From an uncultured beta proteobacterium (GTDB lineage Bacteria; Pseudomonadota; Gammaproteobacteria; Burkholderiales; Rhodocyclaceae), in contig CAIVZW010000310.1 in NCBI GenBank assembly GCA_903910495.1, forward strand, positions 1-11,676: 11,676 bases of DNA, in the 5' to 3' direction. The position numbers were made by a program, and so were the translations under genes. Positions 7,073-11,676 of the stretch are shown one piece after another. The stretch's first letter is position 1. The number at the start of each line of letters is the position of its first letter. The notes under the pieces were generated by a model. That model was given only the letters and a program-made list of their open reading frames with translations. It ran no database searches and had not been told where the DNA came from.

Positions 7073-7128
7073 CAGGTTGGCGAGGCTTTTCGGAAAGCGC
7101 GTTCGCCTGACGGTGGCCGCGCCCTTCC

Positions 7129-7145
7129 ATCCATCGCCGATGGAT
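7129..7145 (+). repeat. Intercistronic hairpin between dctP and dctQ (system 2)
   Basis: ATCCATC (7129-7135) and GATGGAT (7139-7145) form a perfect 7-bp stem with a 3-base loop in the 138-bp gap. No long T-run follows directly. It could protect the 3' end of dctP mRNA or partly terminate transcription, raising binding protein levels over the permease. Confidence 0.45.
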
Positions 7146-7210
7146 TGAATGGGGTTTTGCCTGGCTTTTGTTGTGTCGTAGCTCGCGCGCAAATTTCGTT
7201 AGAGGGAAGC

Positions 7211-7762
7211 ATGAAGACCGGATTCATACCAGCCCTGCGTATCGCCCAGGCGATCGACCGATTCACCTCGGTGTTCGTTTATGTGCCGTTATTTTTCCTG
7301 ATACCGCTCATCCTGGCCAATGTCGTGGAAGTGGTGATGCGCTATTTGCTGAACAGTCCGACAACCTGGGCTGCCGATATGACGGTTATGACCTACGGCT
7401 CGCTTTTCATGCTGGGTTCTGCATACACCATGCTCAAAGGTGCCCATGTGCGAACCGATATGTTCTGGGACAAGTTCTCGATCAAGACCAAAGGGAAAAT
7501 CGACGGCATATCTTATGTACTGCTCTTTCTGCCCGTCATGGCACTGCTCTTTTTTACCTCCATCGACGACTTCTACAATGCGTACGCGATAGGCGAGCGA
7601 TCCGAACTGGGCCTGTGGCGGCCACTGACCTGGCCGTTTCGCGCCGTTATCCCGCTTACCTCCTTGCTCATGTTCGTGCAGGGAATTTCAGAAACAATCA
7701 AGTCGCTTTGGGCGGCACGCACCGGGGAAGTCCTGGTCCCAACCGAAAAAATAGAAATCTAG
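7211..7762 (+). CDS. dctQ: TRAP transporter small permease subunit, DctQ type (system 2)
   Basis: The 183-aa protein starts at ATG 7211, with an AGAGGGA ribosome site just upstream. The longer open frame from 7145 would run through the hairpin and lacks such a site. Four membrane segments are visible (about 20-43, 56-75, 98-116 and 145-165). The small-permease hallmark NSPTTWAADMTVMTYGSLF (48-66) is followed by the conserved loop AHVRTDMFW (78-86). The protein forms the inner-membrane complex with DctM. Its TAG stop (7760-7762) overlaps the ribosome site of dctM, so the two are translationally coupled. It is longer than the system 1 DctQ and clearly diverged from it. Confidence 0.93.
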   Translation: MKTGFIPALRIAQAIDRFTSVFVYVPLFFLIPLILANVVEVVMRYLLNSPTTWAADMTVMTYGSLFMLGSAYTMLKGAHVRTDMFWDKFSIKTKGKIDGISYVLLFLPVMALLFFTSIDDFYNAYAIGERSELGLWRPLTWPFRAVIPLTSLLMFVQGISETIKSLWAARTGEVLVPTEKIEI

Positions 7763-7775
7763 GGAGAGCGACGAC

Positions 7776-9119
7776 ATGACAGGAAACGAAGGATTGGCAC
7801 TGATCATGCTCCTCGGCATGATCACCATCATATTTGTCGGCTTTCCCATCTCGTTCACTCTGCTATTCATCGCGCTCGTCTTTGGCTCGATCGGACTCGG
7901 CGTCGAGAGAACGATCAATCTCGCGTATTTCCAGATTTACGGCACCATGAAGGACGACATCCTGCCGGCCGTGCCGCTGTTCATCTTCATGGGATTCATG
8001 ACCGAGCAGGCGGGGTTGATGAATCGCCTGTTCGAAACCATGCGCAACATTCTGGCGCCGGTGCGCGGCTCGCTCTACCTGGCGGTTCTGGTGACGGCCA
8101 CCGTTTTCGCTATGGCCACGGGCATCGTCGGTGCCGCCGTCACGGTCCTCGGTATCATGGCGGGGCCCATGATGGTAAAGTATGGTTACGACGCCCGCCT
8201 TTCAGCTGGGGCAATCGCAGCCGGTGGTACGCTGGGCATCCTCATCCCGCCGAGCATCATGCTGCTGGTGATGGCCCCGGTTGTTGGCGTGCCCGCCAAT
8301 TACATGTACAGCGGCGCTTTCGGCCCCGGCTTTCTGCTGGCCGGCCTTTATATTGCCTACTGCCTGATACGCAGCTTCATCAACCCGAAGCTTGGTCCGC
8401 CGGTGCCGAAAGAAGAACGCGTCACGGATGTCGGCAAGTTGATCATCGATTTCGCCTCGGGCGTACTGCCGCTCACCATGCTGATTAGCGTGACACTCGG
8501 CACCATCCTGATCGGTGCGGCGACCGCCACCGAAGCCGCCTCGTGCGGCGCTGCCGGCGCTGCCTTCCTGGCAGTCGCCTACCGCAAGCTGACGCTGCAA
8601 GCGCTGAAGAAAGCCGGCATCTCCACCCTGATGACCTCGAGCATGGTGCTGTTCCTTGTCGCCGCGTCCAACGTTTTCGGATCCATTTTCACGCTGCTTG
8701 GCGGCGCCGACCTGATTACCAGCAGTGTGCTCGGCATGACGGCAATGTTGCCCGACACGGGAAAACTATTGTTCATTATGCTCATTATTTTCCTGCTCGG
8801 ATGGCCGTTCGAATGGCCAGTCATCGTTCTGGTTTTTCTGCCTATGTTCCTGCCGTCGATCGAGACCCTGAACTTTGGCCTTTCCAAGCCCGACATGATG
8901 CTCTGGTTCGGCATACTGATGGCGGTCAACATGCAGACGGCATTCTTGAGTCCGCCGGTCGCCATGTCCGCATATTTCCTCAAGAACGTCATGCCCACAT
9001 GGAGCCTTTCGATGATTTTCAAGGGCATGTACCAGTTCATGGTCATCCAGGTGATTTGCCTCGGCGTACTTATCGCCTGGCCCGATATTGCATTGTGGCT
9101 ACCCCGCGCTTTGAAATAA
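7776..9119 (+). CDS. dctM: TRAP transporter large permease subunit, DctM type (system 2)
   Basis: The 447-aa polytopic protein begins at ATG 7776, 13 bases after the dctQ stop, with AGGGAGAG (7761-7768) as ribosome site. Landmarks are PLFIFMGFMTEQAG (about 69-82), GGTLGILIPPSIMLLVMAPV (149-168), a TEAASCGAAGAAF stretch near 252-264, and FLSPPVAMSAYFLKNV (390-405). The last motif and the longer length match large permeases that accompany TakP-like binding proteins. It carries substrate and Na+ across the inner membrane. It is the last gene of the operon. No obvious hairpin terminator follows its TAA stop at 9117-9119. Confidence 0.95.
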   Translation: MTGNEGLALIMLLGMITIIFVGFPISFTLLFIALVFGSIGLGVERTINLAYFQIYGTMKDDILPAVPLFIFMGFMTEQAGLMNRLFETMRNILAPVRGSLYLAVLVTATVFAMATGIVGAAVTVLGIMAGPMMVKYGYDARLSAGAIAAGGTLGILIPPSIMLLVMAPVVGVPANYMYSGAFGPGFLLAGLYIAYCLIRSFINPKLGPPVPKEERVTDVGKLIIDFASGVLPLTMLISVTLGTILIGAATATEAASCGAAGAAFLAVAYRKLTLQALKKAGISTLMTSSMVLFLVAASNVFGSIFTLLGGADLITSSVLGMTAMLPDTGKLLFIMLIIFLLGWPFEWPVIVLVFLPMFLPSIETLNFGLSKPDMMLWFGILMAVNMQTAFLSPPVAMSAYFLKNVMPTWSLSMIFKGMYQFMVIQVICLGVLIAWPDIALWLPRALK

Positions 9120-9331
9120 GCGCAGGCAAAGGACGACTGGGTTCCGAAATAATGGCCAATGCCCGCTCAAGCCGCCGCTCTGCTCTCCTAATCTTGTCTT
9201 CTGCACTTGTTGCCGAAGGTGTCCGATAGGTTTGAGCTTTGCACGTCAGCAATGTGATGCGTAACCGGCCGCTCGAGTGAGGTGATTTTCAAGGACGCCA
9301 ATGACCTGAATTGGCCGGAAGTGAACCTAGC

Positions 9332-9360
9332 TTATCACTCGATATTACATGACGTATAAT
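9332..9360 (+). promoter_or_regulatory. Near-consensus sigma70-like promoter with no gene downstream
   Basis: TTATCA (9332-9337, 4 of 6 to TTGACA) is followed after exactly 17 bases by TATAAT (9355-9360, perfect -10). Transcription would start near 9367 and run rightward into the antisense strand of the hydrolase gene. It could make a small or antisense RNA, or be the relic promoter of a lost gene. Confidence 0.4.
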
Positions 9361-9413
9361 TTTTTCACTTCGTAACGCATAGCCTAAACTTTGCCCATCA
9401 ACAGGGTAATCCG

Positions 9414-9440
9414 GATACCTGTCCTTTCCGGGAAGGTATC
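9414..9440 (+). repeat. Hairpin with 7-bp perfect stem
   Basis: GATACCT (9414-9420) and AGGTATC (9434-9440) pair around a 13-base loop that itself contains the small palindrome TTCCGGGAA. It begins about 50 bases past the expected start of the 9332-9360 promoter. No T-tract follows. Confidence 0.35.
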
Positions 9441-9475
9441 GTATGTGCTAGCAATCGGGTACTTGCCGGTGAAGG

Positions 9476-9490
9476 CTGGCTGCCGGCCAG
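9476..9490. repeat. Small GC-rich hairpin (REP-like)
   Basis: CTGGC (9476-9480) and GCCAG (9486-9490) form a 5-bp stem with a 5-base loop. Nearby GCCGG copies give alternative pairings. This is suggestive of a small extragenic palindrome but too short to classify. Confidence 0.25.
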
Positions 9491-9555
9491 TGACCGCTGG
9501 TCTGACTTTCGATACGCCCTCTTACGGGCACATGCACCAGCGTTCAGTTCCCGCT

Positions 9556-10431
9556 TCAGTCCCTCGATAAGAATTGTTCGATGGCCGCAGCCGTGAGTTC
9601 AGGCTGGTCATGCTGAAGATTGTGCCCGGAATCAGGGATATTCACGGTTTGTAAATGTTGAAAACAGCCGATACGTCGATTGAATTCCTGAGCATCATTT
9701 GCGAACCGCTGGTTGACCAGGCCATGTTCGGCAATCAACAGGAGAACGGGCGCCCCGATTCGCTTCCAACTGGCCATTGAATCCTCGATGCGATAAACCG
9801 CCGGAGACGGAATTCGGTGCCATGGATCGCAGGCCATTTCAATGAGACCGTCGTCGCGGAACCGGCTGACGCTCCACGATAGAAATTCGGCACGAGATTC
9901 GCTCAATCGGGGATTTGCTTCCATCAGACGATTAGCCAGTGCTTCGCAATTCTGGAAAATACCCAGACGAGGTTTTCCCTGGAGATTTTTAAGCCACTTC
10001 CCGATCAGGGCCGGCGAATCGTCATCGATAGCCGGCTTAAGACCCAGAAAATCGAGCATGACCAGTTGCGCGACGCGTTCCGGGCGGACACCCGCGTAAA
10101 TGCCAGCTATGTTGGCACCCATGCTGTGGCCGACCAGCTTCGCCGGCTTGTCGGGTGAATAATGCGCCAACAGGCAATGCAGATCGGCATAGTAGTCGGG
10201 GTGCCAGTACGGCCTGGATAACCACTCCGACTCCCCGTAACCCCGCCAGTCCGGGGCGATCACATGCCACAACTCCTTCAGGGCCTCGACTACGAACTGG
10301 AACGTAGGAGAACAATCCATCCAGCCGTGCAGGAAAAACACCAGCGGCGCGTTTTGCGGCCCCCAGTGCCTTATGTTGTAACGGAGGCCGCGGATATCAA
10401 TTTTCTCGGTTGTGGATCTGAGATATTCCAT
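9556..10431 (-). CDS. Alpha/beta-fold hydrolase
   Basis: The 291-aa protein shows the order of alpha/beta hydrolase motifs: FFLHGWMD (32-39, oxyanion hole), PDWRGYGESEW (60-70), nucleophile elbow GHSMGAN (101-107, Ser103), a probable acidic residue E235 in LLLIAEHGL, and the catalytic His270 in DSGHNLQHD. A cap region lies at about 130-225. There is no signal peptide, so it is probably cytoplasmic. It could be an esterase, epoxide or haloalkane hydrolase, or lipase-like enzyme; the substrate cannot be told, although Asp is absent at the nucleophile, which speaks against dehalogenase and epoxide hydrolase. The ATG at 10431 has no clear ribosome site. The gene faces away from ubiB and converges on TRAP operon 2, so it is probably unrelated to the transporter cassette. 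Confidence 0.9.
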   Translation of the reverse strand: MEYLRSTTEKIDIRGLRYNIRHWGPQNAPLVFFLHGWMDCSPTFQFVVEALKELWHVIAPDWRGYGESEWLSRPYWHPDYYADLHCLLAHYSPDKPAKLVGHSMGANIAGIYAGVRPERVAQLVMLDFLGLKPAIDDDSPALIGKWLKNLQGKPRLGIFQNCEALANRLMEANPRLSESRAEFLSWSVSRFRDDGLIEMACDPWHRIPSPAVYRIEDSMASWKRIGAPVLLLIAEHGLVNQRFANDAQEFNRRIGCFQHLQTVNIPDSGHNLQHDQPELTAAAIEQFLSRD

Positions 10432-10461
10432 GATGGGTCGAAGAGGAAAGCAATCGGACCA

Positions 10462-10737
10462 TCAGGGCCCGATCTGTTGCGTACGATAGACCCAGATTAC
10501 GGTGGATGGCGCACAGCCGGCATCCCTTTGTGCAAATTCTAAAGGATAGGCAAGCGTCGATATTTTGCCACGCCCAGATTTAGAGGGCGTGCTTTCCGCG
10601 TCAATTTCCCGGATCGCCGTACGATGGCCTGCCCGAATAAGGTCCTGTCCTGTGTAAAGGGCAACAAAGTAGGCATTAGGACGCTGCGCAAAAGCGGATT
10701 CGCGATAAACTCTCGCTTTCGCATTCTGTTTCGCCAT
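10462..10737 (-). CDS. Possible small hypothetical protein (91 aa)
   Basis: An open frame from ATG 10737 to TGA at 10464-10462 encodes 91 residues starting [14 protein letters not shown] and ending [12 protein letters not shown]. It is polar and basic, with no membrane segment and no family I recognise. In its favour, it lies 30 bp upstream of the hydrolase on the same strand, could be co-transcribed with it, and has a mostly ordinary codon mix. Against it, there is no clear ribosome site, its start is only 3 bp from the divergent ubiB start, and it contains a strong hairpin (10569-10591). If it is not a gene, this 309-bp stretch is simply the ubiB and hydrolase leader region. Confidence 0.35.
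   Translation of the reverse strand: MAKQNAKARVYRESAFAQRPNAYFVALYTGQDLIRAGHRTAIREIDAESTPSKSGRGKISTLAYPLEFAQRDAGCAPSTVIWVYRTQQIGP
10569..10591. repeat. GC-rich hairpin with 7-bp perfect stem upstream of ubiB
   Basis: CACGCCC (10569-10575) and GGGCGTG (10585-10591) pair around a 9-base A+T-rich loop. On the plus strand only three T follow shortly after. It could be an attenuator or terminator for rightward transcripts approaching ubiB. Confidence 0.35.
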
Positions 10738-10740
10738 CCC

Positions 10741-11676
10741 ATGCGTCTTTTCCGTCTCGCCAAAATTCTCCGCGTTGCCAGCCGTTTCGGTATCGACGAA
10801 ATGATTTTCGAACACGAGCCGAGCGGCCGGCTGGCGGCGCTGTCACGTCTGCTGCACTTCTGGCGGCGCCTTGATACGCCGCATGCGGTTCGTCTGCGCC
10901 TGGCACTGGAGGCGCTCGGGCCGATATTCGTCAAGTTCGGGCAGATGCTATCGACCCGGCGCGACCTGTTGCCGCTCGACATCGCTGACGAACTGGCCAA
11001 ATTACAGGATCGCGTCCCGCCTTTTTCGTCTGAACTGGCACTGCAGCAGATTGAAGAAGCCTATGGCCGGCCGGCCAGCGAGGTCTTTGCCGAGTTCGAT
11101 GCCACGCCGGTAGCCAGCGCGTCGGTGGCGCAGGTGCATTTTGCCAGATTGCGCCCCGAGGACGGCGGCCACGAGGTGGCGGTCAAGATCCTGCGCCCGA
11201 ACATGCACGACGTCATCGCCCACGATCTGTCGCTGCTCGATACGCTGGCCGGGCTGCTCGAAAAAATCTGGTCCGACGGCAAGCGCCTGAAGCCGCACGA
11301 AGTCGTTGCCGAGTTCGCCAAGTATCTCTACGACGAGCTCGACCTGATGCGCGAAGCGTCCAACTGCTCGCAGTTGCGGCGCAATTTCACCGATTCGAAG
11401 CTGCTGCTGGTGCCCGAAGTCTATTGGAATCACTGCACAACGACGGTGATGGTGATGGAGCGCATGCACGGCATCCCGATCAGTCACAATGAAGCCTTGA
11501 TGGCTGCCGGCATCGATCTTTCCGCCCTTTCGCGGGCAGGGGTCGAAATCTTCTTCACCCAGGTTTTCCGTGACGGGTTTTTTCACGCCGACATGCACCC
11601 CGGCAACATTTTCGTGGCTATCAACGAAGCGAACCACGGCAGGTACATCGCCCTCGATTTCGGTATCGTCGGTACG
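10741..11676 (+). CDS. ubiB: UbiB, ABC1/ADCK-like ubiquinone biosynthesis protein kinase-like ATPase (3' end cut by window)
   Basis: The frame is open from ATG 10741 to the window end and gives 312 residues, a little over half of the usual length of about 500-550. It carries the full UbiB signature: KFGQ (65-68, the KxGQ motif), the Ala-rich loop ASASVAQVH (125-133) that replaces a normal glycine loop, VAVKI with the ATP-site Lys149, [10 protein letters not shown] (199-208), the catalytic-loop equivalent FHADMHPGN (281-289), and DFG at 306-308. UbiB is an atypical kinase-fold ATPase needed for coenzyme Q synthesis. The missing part should include the C-terminal membrane anchor. The start [17 protein letters not shown] fits betaproteobacterial UbiB. 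No clear ribosome site precedes the ATG, and the frame stays open upstream, so the start is probable rather than certain. Confidence 0.93.
   Translation, partial: MRLFRLAKILRVASRFGIDEMIFEHEPSGRLAALSRLLHFWRRLDTPHAVRLRLALEALGPIFVKFGQMLSTRRDLLPLDIADELAKLQDRVPPFSSELALQQIEEAYGRPASEVFAEFDATPVASASVAQVHFARLRPEDGGHEVAVKILRPNMHDVIAHDLSLLDTLAGLLEKIWSDGKRLKPHEVVAEFAKYLYDELDLMREASNCSQLRRNFTDSKLLLVPEVYWNHCTTTVMVMERMHGIPISHNEALMAAGIDLSALSRAGVEIFFTQVFRDGFFHADMHPGNIFVAINEANHGRYIALDFGIVGT

Larger units (their letters stand above)
9120..9555. other. 436-bp intergenic region with no convincing gene
   Basis: The region lies between tail-to-tail genes (dctM of system 2 and the alpha/beta hydrolase). It holds a near-consensus plus-strand promoter (9332-9360), a hairpin at 9414-9440, and a GCCGG-rich hairpin at 9476-9490. 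Two short plus frames look somewhat protein-like (about 9255-9359 and 9360-9597) but have no ribosome site or recognisable family. They may be remnants of a lost gene. Confidence 0.45.

Noticed and set aside
7145..7210. N-terminal extension of the system 2 DctQ
   Set aside because: It would begin inside the hairpin region without a ribosome site; ATG 7211 has AGAGGGA just upstream and starts a normal DctQ.
4655..9119. Ectoine or DMSP catabolism cluster based on M24 plus TRAP
   Set aside because: The partner genes expected for ectoine breakdown (deacetylase, transaminase, dehydrogenase) are absent, and the M24 active-site residues do not match the expected set well enough to name it.
9120..9555. 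Insertion sequence, integron attC site or CRISPR in the gap after TRAP operon 2
   Set aside because: No terminal inverted repeats, transposase, attC core motifs or regularly spaced repeats were found.
11002..11637. 211-codon minus-strand open frame opposite ubiB
   Set aside because: The plus strand encodes a full set of UbiB motifs; the antisense frame is a high-G+C mirror frame rich in His, Gln and Arg.

Overview
The window looks like part of a betaproteobacterial chromosome, possibly Rhodocyclales or Burkholderiales. This is an inference from the moderately high G+C genes, the two complete TRAP transporters and the UbiB sequence; no rRNA or other firm taxonomic marker is present. There are ten well-supported genes (one cut by the right edge), one doubtful small gene and one probable gene tail at the left edge.

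Left part (1-2865): a complete TRAP operon on the minus strand in the order dctP (2865-1861), dctQ (1854-1363), dctM (1360-74). Gaps between these genes are only a few bases. Upstream of it, at 2973-3028, is a good sigma70-like promoter with a near-perfect 22-bp palindrome directly behind the -35 box. The remainder of the 586-bp stretch 2866-3451 holds two strong hairpins and no convincing gene.

Middle (3452-5824): a LysR-type regulator on the minus strand is divergent from a plus-strand M24 'pita-bread' hydrolase that starts at GTG 4655. The 255-bp region between them carries a dyad with T-N11-A spacing, a textbook candidate LysR-type binding site. The M24 protein keeps four of the five usual metal ligands. 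By eye it has lost one ligand Glu (replaced by Lys) and both usual catalytic His positions, so its reaction is probably not classical aminopeptidase P or prolidase chemistry.

Right-middle (5966-9119): a second complete TRAP system on the plus strand, dctP-dctQ-dctM. Its binding protein belongs to a different class, the TakP-like 2-keto/hydroxy-acid type. A hairpin lies in the 138-bp gap between dctP and dctQ.

Right end (9120-11676): a 436-bp region with an apparently orphan consensus promoter and small hairpins, an alpha/beta hydrolase on the minus strand, a possible 91-aa gene, and the first 312 codons of ubiB (ubiquinone biosynthesis), which runs off the window.

Working model (inference): the LysR protein controls an uptake-and-hydrolysis cassette in which one or both TRAP importers bring in a carboxylated compound and the unusual M24 protein cleaves it or a derivative in the cytoplasm. 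The hydrolase and ubiB appear to be unrelated flanking genes.
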